From positions 468,094 to 532,093 of the forward strand of contig JAFDZT010000004.1 in NCBI GenBank assembly GCA_018266735.1: a stretch of 64,000 nt of DNA, given 5' to 3'. Under the pieces are notes generated by a model. The model saw only the letters and a list, made by a program, of their open reading frames with translations, did no database searches and was not told the origin of the DNA. A program made the position numbers and the translations under genes. This stretch comes from Bacteroidota bacterium (GTDB lineage: Bacteria > Bacteroidota > Ignavibacteria > Kapaibacteriales > Kapaibacteriaceae). Shown here piece after piece: positions 19,447 through 28,204 of the stretch. Position 1 is the first letter of the stretch; every line of letters starts with the position of its first letter.

Positions 19447-19650
19447 TTTCTTCCCATAGTCCGTCTTATAAAACCCTTCTCCCTTATAGATCACATTTCC
19501 GGCGTGGATCACACGCTCGACGTGACCCTTTCCCTTCACGGGTTGGTCGCAGACGTCTTCGGGACAGAGCGTGAACGCTTCGTCCTTCATTTGTTGGCGA
19601 ACTTCAAAGACCTTGCCGCAGGTCGCGCATTTGTATTCGTAGGTGGCCAT
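19429..19650 (-). CDS. FmdB-type zinc-ribbon protein
   Basis: The 73-residue protein begins MATYEYKCATCGKVFEV, the hallmark of the FmdB/CxxC putative regulatory family. Cys8-Cys11 form the first zinc knuckle. A second pair at Cys29 and Cys34 has an unusual four-residue spacing. Its function is not established; many relatives sit beside housekeeping genes. ATG 19650 fits the family start better than one five codons upstream. The C-terminus (VTSDE) is encoded by repeat array B, so it is probably an acquired tail. The same five residues end MurC at 47151. Confidence 0.85.
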   Translation of the reverse strand: MATYEYKCATCGKVFEVRQQMKDEAFTLCPEDVCDQPVKGKGHVERVIHAGNVIYKGEGFYKTDYGKKVTSDE

Positions 19651-19715
19651 TGATCTTCGTTGCAATTCTTGGCAATTCTGCGCTCAGAACAGAGGATACA
19701 AAGATCGTCAACCGG

Positions 19716-19727
19716 CGCCATATGGCG
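19716..19727. repeat. Perfect 12-bp palindrome
   Basis: CGCCATATGGCG lies between the secreted Asp-box gene (stop 19734) and the FmdB-type gene. A second near-palindrome with a 7-bp stem (ACTACTT-G-AAGTAGT, 19741-19755) overlaps the end of the Asp-box gene. No T-run follows on either strand, so neither is a standard terminator. Confidence 0.4.
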
Positions 19728-19733
19728 TAAGCA

Positions 19734-22142
19734 CTATCGAACTACTTGAAGTAGTGCGTGTCTGCCACGTGATGTGACAAGAACGTAGGTACCAACTGGC
19801 AATTCCTGCGTACTGAATGCGTAGACGCCGTCAGTCCCGGAAACAAGATCGAGCACGAGTCGACCTTCCAATGAATAGACGCCAACGCGCTCAGAGCCCT
19901 CGCATTCGAGGCTGACTGAACCGGAGGCGGGGTTTGGCCAAACAAGGTGTCCGCCTTGGCTGTTCATGTCGGGTAAGATCGCCAGGCCGGTTGTTGAGGT
20001 CGATGATACGCGATAGATACTATTCCTTGACGCCGGCACATACCACGATCCGTCGACATCATTCGGACGCGAGAACAAACGTCCGTTCTCGAAACCCTCG
20101 TTTGGCAACGGAACGATCTGCCAATCGGCCCCGAGGCGTGGCAATAGCCACAACTTGGCACCATCATTCATCAAGGTGGTCCCATTCGTGTTCATCGAGA
20201 TCCAAACGATCCCATTGATACCAAGCAGAGCCAACGACGCGCTATCGGGTTCAATAACAGCACGCGTTGTCCATGTCGATCCGTTATCCTGGGAAAAGAG
20301 GATCCTCGGCAAAGACTGTCGTTCGGGAGTGCGGGCGCTATCACTGAACGACGCAATGATCTGATGTCGCGAATCGCTTGTAACGGAAACCGAGCTCCAC
20401 GTTGAAATAGGGCTGGTCGTTCGTTGCAACCACGTTGCCCCATTGTCATTGGATGAATACACGTGGAAGTTGAAGTGCGAACCGGATGGGTCGAGGTCAG
20501 CAACGGCTGTCACCAATGCACTGCTACACACGACCAACTCACTTGGAGACGTTCTTGCAACCGTTCGATATGACACACTTGATGCATGCCACGACCTCGC
20601 ACCCGGATCAAGAATGACGACGCAAGAACCGTCGGGTACTTTTGGATCTTGAAACCGATAACCTCCAATGGTCATAATGATCGTTCCATTCTGTGCAACG
20701 ACCATCCCGGCCGGCTCGACCCCAGATCCGAATGAATCAAGACCAGGGAGTTCCTGCCAGGTTGCACCCGAGTCAACGGAAGAGCGAACATATCCCCCAC
20801 TACCGCTGCAGTACAAAGTGCCATCGCTGATCGTTACTACGCGCACTCTGAAAGGAAGCCTGCCTCGTTCCGTCCAGGTTCGCCCTGAATCTACACTGAG
20901 CAGCACATCGGTTGTGTCTCCCAACACGGTTGCATTCACAGGACGACGGATGCGATATCCGAAGTCCACCGCACCAACACGTTGCGTTGCCACCCACTCG
21001 TACACGGCTGCGTCGACGATCGCACCAGCTGTGTCGCGCAGGAGCGAGCCACCAACTGACAAGATCGTATCAAGCGCCCATGTTGCCCCGGCGTCATGCG
21101 TACTGTAGAGCATTTGGCAACCGGAGTGGAGGTCGGAAGTGCATGCGAATGCAGTTCGAGTGTCGCTCCACACAGTACATGTTGTCGGGGACCCGTACAC
21201 ATAGAAGAAGTCGGAGATGCGTTCGTCCAACGCATGTCGTTGCCACGTCACCCCTTTGTCTCGCGAGATATACACGCCGGTATAATGCACACCTTGCGAC
21301 CGGTAAAAGTCTCCCGTCAGCACCCACGCACCGTCGTCGGTAATGCAGGCATGGAGAACGTTATCGGGACTCGCAAGATCGATGCCCGTGGAATACGGGT
21401 ATGGTCGAAACAATTGTCTAGGCCCACTCCAACTCGAACCGGCGTCCACCGATGTGTACACCCTTGCTCGATCTCCGGCAAGAACGATCACTGAATCGTC
21501 CACAACAGTGCCGCAAAACACTGAATTTGAATCTGCCAGTACCGTGGAGATCCAGCGGTCCTCTGCAATGGAGTATCGCATCACATGCCCACCAAATCCC
21601 GCGGCGACCACCGATGACCGTGAAGCCACTATCGTGGTCCAACGATCGGTGGCCGAAGCAACATGTGTTGTGACGGAAGCAGTTTCGAGCGAGACACTGG
21701 CGATCACACCCCGCGATGTCACGCACCAGATATTCTTTGTCCCGATCGCAACATCGGCGATGCGATCACCAATCCTGATCACGTGCTCTTGGATCAGCTC
21801 TCCGATCGAATCCAACTGCAGCAGTCGTCCATCCGTGGTTCCTACATAGACATAACCTTCATGGGAGGCGAGGGCCGATGCTGACGATACATTCGACGCA
21901 AACCGCCGGATGCTTTTACGATCGCGAGATACGCGCACAAGGGTCCTCGCATCCGAGACCAGTACGATGGCGCTATCACGCAGGAACACGGGCTTAGACC
22001 ATGACAGCCCAACATCGCGCTGCACGCATTGCTCAACCTTGATCGTTGTCTGAGAGTAGGAGTGCACGGGATGCGACGCAACTGCGGTCACACACAGCAA
22101 CATCAAGCAGATCGAGCGCCGTCGCAGAAGGCTTATATTCAT
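19734..22142 (-). CDS. Secreted Asp-box (BNR) repeat protein with T9SS sorting domain
   Basis: The 802-residue protein has an N-terminal signal peptide (about 1-30). At least seven Asp-box motifs of the form SxDxGxTW are visible (SVDAGSSW, SRDKGVTW, THDAGATW, SVDSGRTW, SVDSGATW, SNDNGATW, SQDNGSTW), typical of sialidase-like beta-propellers. It closes with a type A Por sorting domain (WPNPASGSVSLE ... PVGTYVLVTSRG), so it should be exported by the type IX system and anchored at the surface or released. No catalytic sialidase residues are evident, so binding rather than hydrolysis is the safer guess. It begins 36 bases after the trpS stop. Confidence 0.86.
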   Translation of the reverse strand: MNISLLRRRSICLMLLCVTAVASHPVHSYSQTTIKVEQCVQRDVGLSWSKPVFLRDSAIVLVSDARTLVRVSRDRKSIRRFASNVSSASALASHEGYVYVGTTDGRLLQLDSIGELIQEHVIRIGDRIADVAIGTKNIWCVTSRGVIASVSLETASVTTHVASATDRWTTIVASRSSVVAAGFGGHVMRYSIAEDRWISTVLADSNSVFCGTVVDDSVIVLAGDRARVYTSVDAGSSWSGPRQLFRPYPYSTGIDLASPDNVLHACITDDGAWVLTGDFYRSQGVHYTGVYISRDKGVTWQRHALDERISDFFYVYGSPTTCTVWSDTRTAFACTSDLHSGCQMLYSTHDAGATWALDTILSVGGSLLRDTAGAIVDAAVYEWVATQRVGAVDFGYRIRRPVNATVLGDTTDVLLSVDSGRTWTERGRLPFRVRVVTISDGTLYCSGSGGYVRSSVDSGATWQELPGLDSFGSGVEPAGMVVAQNGTIIMTIGGYRFQDPKVPDGSCVVILDPGARSWHASSVSYRTVARTSPSELVVCSSALVTAVADLDPSGSHFNFHVYSSNDNGATWLQRTTSPISTWSSVSVTSDSRHQIIASFSDSARTPERQSLPRILFSQDNGSTWTTRAVIEPDSASLALLGINGIVWISMNTNGTTLMNDGAKLWLLPRLGADWQIVPLPNEGFENGRLFSRPNDVDGSWYVPASRNSIYRVSSTSTTGLAILPDMNSQGGHLVWPNPASGSVSLECEGSERVGVYSLEGRLVLDLVSGTDGVYAFSTQELPVGTYVLVTSRGRHALLQVVR

Positions 22143-22178
22143 TTGGAGCACAGCCCTTGTCGACGATGATACAAGCAC

Positions 22179-23192
22179 TTACAATTCAACAAACCCAGTC
22201 TTCTTATACACCTTGCGCAACGTCTTGCGTGCCCGATCTCGGGCATGTTCGGCGCCGCGCTTGAGGATGTTCTTGAGTTCTTCTTCGTTGTTGCGGATCT
22301 CGAGGAAGCGTTCGCGGATCGGCGCAACGAACGTGGCAACGGCGTCGGCAACGGCTTCCTTGAAGGGCGCATAGCCGCTGGTCGAGGCGAAGGAGGCTTC
22401 GATCTCGGCGAACGACATGCCTGTGGTCAGATGATACAGCGTCATGAGGTTCGCAATACCCGGACTTCCCGCCTCATCCATCACGATGCGCGTACCGCTA
22501 TCCGTCACCGCGCGCTTGATCTTATTGCGGATCTCTGCATCGCCATCGCGCAGGAAGATGGTGGCCTTCTCGTTCGGATCGCTCTTGCTCATCTTCTTCG
22601 TGGGTTCTTGAAGCGACATGATCTTGCCGCCAACATCGCTGATGTACGGCTCGGGCACCGTGAACGTGGGCGAGTAGTGATGATTGAATCGCTCGGCAAG
22701 ATTGCGTGTGAGTTCGAGATGCTGCTTCTGATCGGCACCCACGGGAACAAGGTCTGCATTGTAGATGAGAATGTCCGAGGCCATGAGGATCGGATACGTG
22801 AAGAGACCTACGTTCACATTCTCGCTATGCTGTGCACTCTTGTCCTTGAACTGCGTCATCCGCGAACACTCGCCCATCCCCGTCATGCAATTCAGCACCC
22901 ATGCCAGTTCGGCATGCTGGGGGACGTGACTTTGCACGAAGAGCGTGCTCTTCTCGGGATCGATGCCGCATGCAATGTACATGGCCGCAAAGTCCAGCGT
23001 GGCCTTGCGCAGCTTGGCCGGCTCCTGCCGCACCGTGATGGCATGCAGGTCCACGATGCAGAACAGACTGTCGAACTCATGCTGCAACTGCACCCAATTC
23101 TTGAGGGCGCCACTGAAGTGACCGATATGGGGCTGACCTGAGGGCTGCATGCCGCTCAGAATGACCTTGCGCTGTTCGTGCTGTTCGCTCAT
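22179..23192 (-). CDS. trpS: Tryptophanyl-tRNA synthetase
   Basis: The 337-residue class I synthetase charges tRNA-Trp. The HIGH signature is at 22-25 within PSGQPHIGHF, and KMSKS is at 200-204 (TKKMSKSDPNE). The family segment MTQFKDKS is near 112-119. Length is typical of bacterial TrpRS. A TAGATTTG element 24 bases upstream is the likely -7 promoter. It is followed in the same direction by the secreted Asp-box gene. Confidence 0.96.
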   Translation of the reverse strand: MSEQHEQRKVILSGMQPSGQPHIGHFSGALKNWVQLQHEFDSLFCIVDLHAITVRQEPAKLRKATLDFAAMYIACGIDPEKSTLFVQSHVPQHAELAWVLNCMTGMGECSRMTQFKDKSAQHSENVNVGLFTYPILMASDILIYNADLVPVGADQKQHLELTRNLAERFNHHYSPTFTVPEPYISDVGGKIMSLQEPTKKMSKSDPNEKATIFLRDGDAEIRNKIKRAVTDSGTRIVMDEAGSPGIANLMTLYHLTTGMSFAEIEASFASTSGYAPFKEAVADAVATFVAPIRERFLEIRNNEEELKNILKRGAEHARDRARKTLRKVYKKTGFVEL

Positions 23193-23216
23193 GTCCGTTC
23201 ATCGAATGGTGAACGA

Positions 23217-23224
23217 CAAATCTA
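23217..23224 (-). promoter_or_regulatory. -7 promoter element for trpS
   Basis: TAGATTTG on the - strand matches the Bacteroidota TAnnTTTG consensus exactly, 24 bases before the trpS ATG. No TTG is seen at the expected -33 distance. Confidence 0.45.
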
Positions 23225-23260
23225 CGGCACACCGTGGTATTCCTATGGCCCTCGCACAGC

Positions 23261-23268
23261 TATCTTTG
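23261..23268 (+). promoter_or_regulatory. -7 promoter element, probably leaderless
   Basis: TATCTTTG matches TAnnTTTG exactly and is followed by CACC and then the ATG of the gene at 23273. Transcription would start at or within a few bases of the start codon. The 15-base string TATCTTTGCACCATG recurs exactly before cysS. Confidence 0.55.
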
Positions 23269-23272
23269 CACC

Positions 23273-23830
23273 ATGCATCGTCTCAGCCTGCTCCTTGCCA
23301 CCCTTCTCCTTGCCACGTCCCTTTCCGCCCAAGAGGAAATGAGTGGCGGGAGCGATACCGGACCGTCAAAAACGTGGGGGATGATCTCCGTGCAACGCAC
23401 GTGGACGCCACAAGAGAACAACTTTCCGAATTGGGGTCTGAGCTTCCAGGGCTTCCGCGGACTCGGCGAGAGCGAGGAATCTCGCTGCTGGCTTGGGATA
23501 GGGTTCATGGCGGCAGGGGTGGAACGACGTGATGTGATCGCGCTGACGTTCGGACCGGGCGTCTTCCTTGTCGGTCGACCGTCGCTCGGCATGTTCGCCT
23601 TTTTACAGGGCGGCCTCGGTGCGAGCTCCAAAAGCGGCGTGGCGGGATTCAATCCGTTCAGCGATCCATCGATGCAGTGGGGCGGCGCTTTGATGAGCGG
23701 CGTCGGCATCTCGGCAGAGATCATGTGGCACATGCGACTGCAGACCGCCATCGTGATGAATGCATTCACGATGGATGGAGGACGCTCACCGTTCGGGATC
23801 CAGTTCGGCTTGTCGACAGGAGGCCTGTGA
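23273..23830 (+). CDS. Exported protein of unknown function, probable small beta-barrel
   Basis: The 185-residue protein has a clear signal peptide (MHRLSLLLATLLLATSLSAQ). A Gly-rich strand-like body follows, with repeated membrane-strand patterns (LGIGFMAAGV, MFAFLQGGLGA, FGIQFGLSTGGL). It is probably an outer-membrane or periplasmic beta protein; no family was recognised. ATG 23273 starts the signal peptide and sits directly behind a -7 promoter element, so the mRNA may be leaderless. Its TGA overlaps the ATG of the aldo/keto reductase by one base, suggesting one transcript with the reductase and rpe. Confidence 0.75.
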   Translation: MHRLSLLLATLLLATSLSAQEEMSGGSDTGPSKTWGMISVQRTWTPQENNFPNWGLSFQGFRGLGESEESRCWLGIGFMAAGVERRDVIALTFGPGVFLVGRPSLGMFAFLQGGLGASSKSGVAGFNPFSDPSMQWGGALMSGVGISAEIMWHMRLQTAIVMNAFTMDGGRSPFGIQFGLSTGGL

Positions 23831-25245
23831 TGTTCCCGTATGGATTTGGAAGCTATCGCATCTCCGAAGGTGATGCCACTCATGAGGCCGCACTGCGGCA
23901 TGCATTGGACCGCGGCATCACGCTCATCGACACGAGCGCAAACTATAGCGACGGTGCAAGCGAGATGCTGATCGGTCGCGTTCTGCGCGACCACGCGCGC
24001 GGTGCGAACGTCGAGGTGATCACCAAGGCAGGATACCTGCAAGGGACGAATCTCGACCGAGCGCAGGCACGCATTCAGAATGGCGACCAGTTCCCGGAAG
24101 TCGTCCAGGTACAAGAGTCGCTGTGGCATTGTATCGCACCGGAGTTTCTGGAAGATCAACTGACGGCATCGATGCGACGCTTGCAACGCACCACCATCGA
24201 TGTGTTGCTCTTGCATAATCCTGAGTACTTCTTGCTCGATGCCCATCAGCGCGGCATGGCCATTGAAGATGCACGTCGACATTTCTATCGCCGCATTCGC
24301 AATGCCTTCCAATTCCTCGAGGAATGCGTGCTCGACGGACGCATCAGATCCTATGGCATCTCGTCGAACACGTTCCCCTGCGAACCCGACGACCCGGGCT
24401 TCTGCTCGCTGGAAGAATGTCTTGCCATTGCAGAACGCATTGCCGGAACCGAGCATCACTTCCGCACCATCCAGCTTCCGATGAACATCATCGAACATCA
24501 TGCGGCCACGGTGCTGAACCAACGCGACCGATCGGCAACCGTGCTCGAGTTCGCAGCGGAGGCAGGACTGCGCGTATTGGCGAATCGGCCGCTGAACGGT
24601 GTGATCGAGAACGACCTCATTCGATTGGCAACACATGTCACTCCGGCAACGATGCCGCTACCCGACGACGTGGACGCACGCATTCACGCCCTCGAAGTGG
24701 AAGAGCATCAGGCGGCCCAGCTCGTGTTGCAGACATTGCCGGGAGATGGCAGGGAGGCCGTGGCCATTCAGGAGACCTTTAAAGTTGCTGCTGCGCTCTG
24801 TCAGTCGTGGCGCTCCTTCTCCGGTCTCCCGCACTGGAACGACATCGTTTCAATGTACCTGCAGCCACGCATCCATGTGATGCAACGGCATATGGCAGCA
24901 GCGGCGGATCCTGGGGCCATGCAGCACTACATGGACGGACTCCGTGCCGTGTTGGACGAGATCACAGCACTGTACGCACATGAAGAGAATTTGAGTTTGG
25001 CGGAATTGCGCGCAACACTTGCAGAAGAATGTGGCATGCCGCTCGATACGCCCTTACAGCATCTGGCACTGCATGTCGTACGATGCACAGCGGGCATCTC
25101 GACCGTGTTGGTGGGCATGCGAACACCTGCCTACGTTGACGATGTGCTCGCAGCAATGGAGCTCCCGACGATCTCGCTCCATCGCGCTTCATGGATTCGG
25201 ATCGTTGAACATTTGGCACGACTTTCAGATCAAGGAGTAGCATGA
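23830..25245 (+). CDS. Aldo/keto reductase with C-terminal extension
   Basis: The first 310 or so residues of this 471-residue protein form an aldo/keto reductase barrel. The tetrad is visible: Asp34 and Tyr39 in LIDTSANYS, Lys66 in VITKAGY and His129 in LLLHNPEYF. This predicts NAD(P)H-dependent carbonyl reduction or alcohol oxidation. Typical members have 270-330 residues. Here about 150 extra residues form a helical segment interrupting the end of the barrel before the cofactor-binding close (STVLVGMRTPAYVDDVLAA). The substrate is unknown. It is coupled to the preceding exported protein (TGATG) and to rpe (ATGA). Confidence 0.85.
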   Translation: MFPYGFGSYRISEGDATHEAALRHALDRGITLIDTSANYSDGASEMLIGRVLRDHARGANVEVITKAGYLQGTNLDRAQARIQNGDQFPEVVQVQESLWHCIAPEFLEDQLTASMRRLQRTTIDVLLLHNPEYFLLDAHQRGMAIEDARRHFYRRIRNAFQFLEECVLDGRIRSYGISSNTFPCEPDDPGFCSLEECLAIAERIAGTEHHFRTIQLPMNIIEHHAATVLNQRDRSATVLEFAAEAGLRVLANRPLNGVIENDLIRLATHVTPATMPLPDDVDARIHALEVEEHQAAQLVLQTLPGDGREAVAIQETFKVAAALCQSWRSFSGLPHWNDIVSMYLQPRIHVMQRHMAAAADPGAMQHYMDGLRAVLDEITALYAHEENLSLAELRATLAEECGMPLDTPLQHLALHVVRCTAGISTVLVGMRTPAYVDDVLAAMELPTISLHRASWIRIVEHLARLSDQGVA

Positions 25246-25910
25246 GCTCGCATACCGTGAAGATCGCACCATCGCTCTTGTCGGCGGACTTCGCCAACCT
25301 CGCTGCCGATGTGGCAACCTGCGAGCAAGGCGGCGCTGATGTGTTGCATGTGGATGTGATGGATGGACACTTCGTACCCAACATCACCATCGGTCCACTT
25401 GTCGTCGATGCACTCCGGTCACGCACAACCCTACCGATGGACTGTCATTTGATGATCAGCGATCCCGATCGCTACATCGACCTCTTTGCATCGGCGGGCG
25501 CCGCCTGGATCAGCGTGCATGCAGAGGTGACGCCGCACTTGCATCGCACGATCGGTGCGATCCGCGCTGCCGGTTGCAGACCGGGTGTGGTCCTGAATCC
25601 GATGACGTCGCTCGACCACGCCTACGAGGCGGCAGGCGACGCAGAGTTCATCTTGTTGATGAGCGTGAATCCGGGATTCGGAGGACAGTCCTTCATCCCT
25701 GGTTTCTACCGCCGTTGCGAGCGCCTTCGCACATGGCTGGATACGAACGGACACAGCAATGTGGAGATCGAGGTGGATGGCGGTGTGAAGCTCGACAATG
25801 TGCGGAGCATCGTTGATGTTGGTGCGAACATCATCGTAAGTGGAAGTGGTCTGTTCCGAGGGGATCTCGCAGCGAACATCGCCGAGATGCGACGCATCGC
25901 TACGGCGTGA
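25242..25910 (+). CDS. rpe: Ribulose-phosphate 3-epimerase
   Basis: The 222-residue TIM-barrel enzyme interconverts ribulose-5-phosphate and xylulose-5-phosphate in the pentose phosphate pathway. It shows KIAPSLLSADF at the start. HVDVMDGHFVPN holds metal ligand His36 and catalytic Asp38, and DCHLM holds His69. MSVNPGFGGQSF and EVDGGV complete the set. It overlaps the aldo/keto reductase stop by 4 bases. Its last 11 bases overlap the end of the convergent DUF2520 gene. Confidence 0.96.
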   Translation: MSSHTVKIAPSLLSADFANLAADVATCEQGGADVLHVDVMDGHFVPNITIGPLVVDALRSRTTLPMDCHLMISDPDRYIDLFASAGAAWISVHAEVTPHLHRTIGAIRAAGCRPGVVLNPMTSLDHAYEAAGDAEFILLMSVNPGFGGQSFIPGFYRRCERLRTWLDTNGHSNVEIEVDGGVKLDNVRSIVDVGANIIVSGSGLFRGDLAANIAEMRRIATA

Positions 25911-26709
25911 TCGTCAACACGTCGCGTATCGACCGTACGGTTTCTTCCGCAAGCGTCGACGCAACAGCATCGAGCAAAGCCAAGTGCAGCAGTGCATAGC
26001 GCGGTCGTAACTCCGGTGGCAGGGCATGCAATTGAAGTCGCAACGCCTCGACATCACCGCGAATGAGTGGTCCCGTGATACCGAACGGCAGACCATGTTC
26101 AATGGCTTTGCTCGCATTCGCAACGGTCTGACGGACAATGGGCATCAGAAAATCTGCCGCAGAGAGGTCTGCGACCTCGGCCGTGGCACGCGCAAGCGAG
26201 AGCGAGGCATAGAGCAGGTTCGAAGCCGCAACGGCGGCAGCATGATAGCGGAGCTTGGCATCCAGATCACCGATCGGCAACCGATGTGGTGCGCCATGAA
26301 AGAGCTCAACGAATTCATAACAACGCAGTGCATCCACATCCAGACACTCGACGCCCCATCCGATCCCTTCCACCAACTGAGCATCCACCGATGCGAATGT
26401 CTGGAACGGATGAATGGCAGCAGTACGTGCGCCGCGTTGGGCGCAGGCATGCAACACATCCACTGGAAGTCGGCCTGAACAATGCACCACCAGCACTCCG
26501 GCGAGATCATCCCCCATCCAGTCTGCAAGCGCCTGTGCACGCTCTGCGTACTCGACATCGGACACAGCGAGCACGATCACAGAGGGGATGAAGGGTGGCG
26601 AGGGCAACGGGTCACGTCGACTTTGCACCCACGTTGGAATGTCCTTGCTCTGCAATGCTCGCGCGATCGAGAGTCCGACCTTTCCGGCACCGATCACGCC
26701 AACATGCAT
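25900..26709 (-). CDS. Rossmann-fold DUF2520 protein
   Basis: The 269-residue protein opens with a dinucleotide-binding motif (MHVGVIGAGKVG, Gly-rich loop at 7-12). A C-terminal helical DUF2520-like domain follows (KLRYHAAAVAASNLL near the middle), similar to proteins related to F420-dependent NADP reductases and ProC/KARI folds. It is probably a reductase of unknown substrate. The ATG at 26709 shares one base with the cysS stop, so it is translated from the cysS mRNA. A longer frame to 26826 would lie inside cysS. It overlaps rpe tail-to-tail by 11 bases. Confidence 0.82.
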   Translation of the reverse strand: MHVGVIGAGKVGLSIARALQSKDIPTWVQSRRDPLPSPPFIPSVIVLAVSDVEYAERAQALADWMGDDLAGVLVVHCSGRLPVDVLHACAQRGARTAAIHPFQTFASVDAQLVEGIGWGVECLDVDALRCYEFVELFHGAPHRLPIGDLDAKLRYHAAAVAASNLLYASLSLARATAEVADLSAADFLMPIVRQTVANASKAIEHGLPFGITGPLIRGDVEALRLQLHALPPELRPRYALLHLALLDAVASTLAEETVRSIRDVLTITP

Positions 26710-28172
26710 CAGAGTTTCTCCAGTGTGTACGACGTCTTTCCGTCCATCATCGACCAGCCGAGCGCATTGATCGCATCGCGCAATCGGTCGGACTCGGCCC
26801 AGTTCTTCTCTGCTCGTGCGGCCCAACGCTGTTCGGCAAGTGTGGTCACGTCGTCGGGCACAACAACGGCGGGACGTGGCCCGAAGGACCAGACCGCGAA
26901 GACGTTGTTGAGTTCTTGCAGGACGCCCAGTACGATCTCGGCATCGGATGCCGATAGGGTGACGGCCTTATGATCGTTCATGAACGAGAACAAGGCAGCA
27001 AGCGCCTTTGGCGTATGCAGATCGTCGGCCAGCTCTGCGAACACGGATGTGCGCAGCGAATGCACCGAAGGACGATGTTCCGTGATCACCGATGCTGCCA
27101 TCACATCGGCGAGGTCGTAGATGTAGTCCTGCACACGCTCACGTGCTTTCACCGAAGCAGCGAGTCCGTCGATCGTAAAATTGAACAACGCACGATAATG
27201 CGAGCCGATCATGGCAAAACGGATATCGAGCGGATCGTATTCACGGTCCAGCAGATCGCGGAGCGTGAAGAAGTTTCCGAGCGACTTGCTCATCTTCTTC
27301 CCTTCGATCTCCAGGAATTCATTGTGCATCCAGTAGTTGGCCTGCTCTTGCACATGATATCCCGCGCAGCACTGTGCGATCTCGTCTTCATGATGCGGGA
27401 ATCGAAGATCGACGCCTCCCGTGTGAATGTCGAACGGAAGTCCGAGGAGTTCCTTGCTCATGGCAGAACATTCGATGTGCCATCCCGGTCTACCGGGCAA
27501 TGGCACTCCGTCGATCTCAAGGTCCCACGATGGCTCCCCCTCCTTGCGACCCTTCCACAACACGAAGTCGCTCACCGATTCCCGATCGTATTCATCGGCA
27601 TCGATGCGAACACCTTCGCGGAAATGCTCCACATCGATGGTGAACAAACGTCCGTACGTGTAGTGCTTCCGATAGGCATTCACATTGAAGTACACACTGC
27701 CATCGCTCACATATCCGAAACCGGCGGCAACGATGTCCTTGATCAGGTCCATCATCGGCGCGATGAAGTCCGTGGCACGCGGCATGGCATAGAAGTCGGA
27801 CGGCTGGATGCCCAGCGTGGTGATGTCCTGTCTGAACACATCTTCGTAGTAGGTCGTGAAGGCGCGCAGATTCTCGCGCACATCGCCTGTCTGCGTACCC
27901 ATGGCTGGCAACCAACGAGCGCTTCCGACACGACTCCCATCGATGGTCTTGTCATCGATGTCCGTGATGTTCATCACCCACCGCACCTTGTAGCCGCCAA
28001 CAGTGCGGAGGACGCGCTGCAAAAGGTCCATGGAAAGGAATGACCGCATGTTGCCGATATGGGCCACATCGTACACGGTGGGTCCGCACGAATAGATGCG
28101 CACATCGTTCGGATCGATCGGGTGGAATTCGCGAACGTCGCGATCCATGGTCGTGTAAAGTCGTATCTGCAT
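26709..28172 (-). CDS. cysS: Cysteinyl-tRNA synthetase
   Basis: The 487-residue class I synthetase charges tRNA-Cys. The zinc-site Cys is in YSCGPTVYDVAHIGN, where HIGN stands for HIGH. HTGGVDLRFPHHEDEIAQ carries further metal ligands, and KMSKSLGNF is the KMSKS loop. Length is usual. The ATG lies 4 bases after a TATCTTTG element, so translation may be leaderless. The DUF2520 gene is coupled downstream. Confidence 0.96.
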   Translation of the reverse strand: MQIRLYTTMDRDVREFHPIDPNDVRIYSCGPTVYDVAHIGNMRSFLSMDLLQRVLRTVGGYKVRWVMNITDIDDKTIDGSRVGSARWLPAMGTQTGDVRENLRAFTTYYEDVFRQDITTLGIQPSDFYAMPRATDFIAPMMDLIKDIVAAGFGYVSDGSVYFNVNAYRKHYTYGRLFTIDVEHFREGVRIDADEYDRESVSDFVLWKGRKEGEPSWDLEIDGVPLPGRPGWHIECSAMSKELLGLPFDIHTGGVDLRFPHHEDEIAQCCAGYHVQEQANYWMHNEFLEIEGKKMSKSLGNFFTLRDLLDREYDPLDIRFAMIGSHYRALFNFTIDGLAASVKARERVQDYIYDLADVMAASVITEHRPSVHSLRTSVFAELADDLHTPKALAALFSFMNDHKAVTLSASDAEIVLGVLQELNNVFAVWSFGPRPAVVVPDDVTTLAEQRWAARAEKNWAESDRLRDAINALGWSMMDGKTSYTLEKL

Positions 28173-28176
28173 GGTG

Positions 28177-28184
28177 CAAAGATA
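28177..28184 (-). promoter_or_regulatory. -7 promoter element for cysS, probably leaderless
   Basis: TATCTTTG on the - strand is separated from the cysS ATG by CACC only. The whole string is identical to the one before the gene at 23273. A -33 TTG is not evident. Confidence 0.55.
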
Positions 28185-28204
28185 GAAAGTGCACCACGAG
28201 AGTC

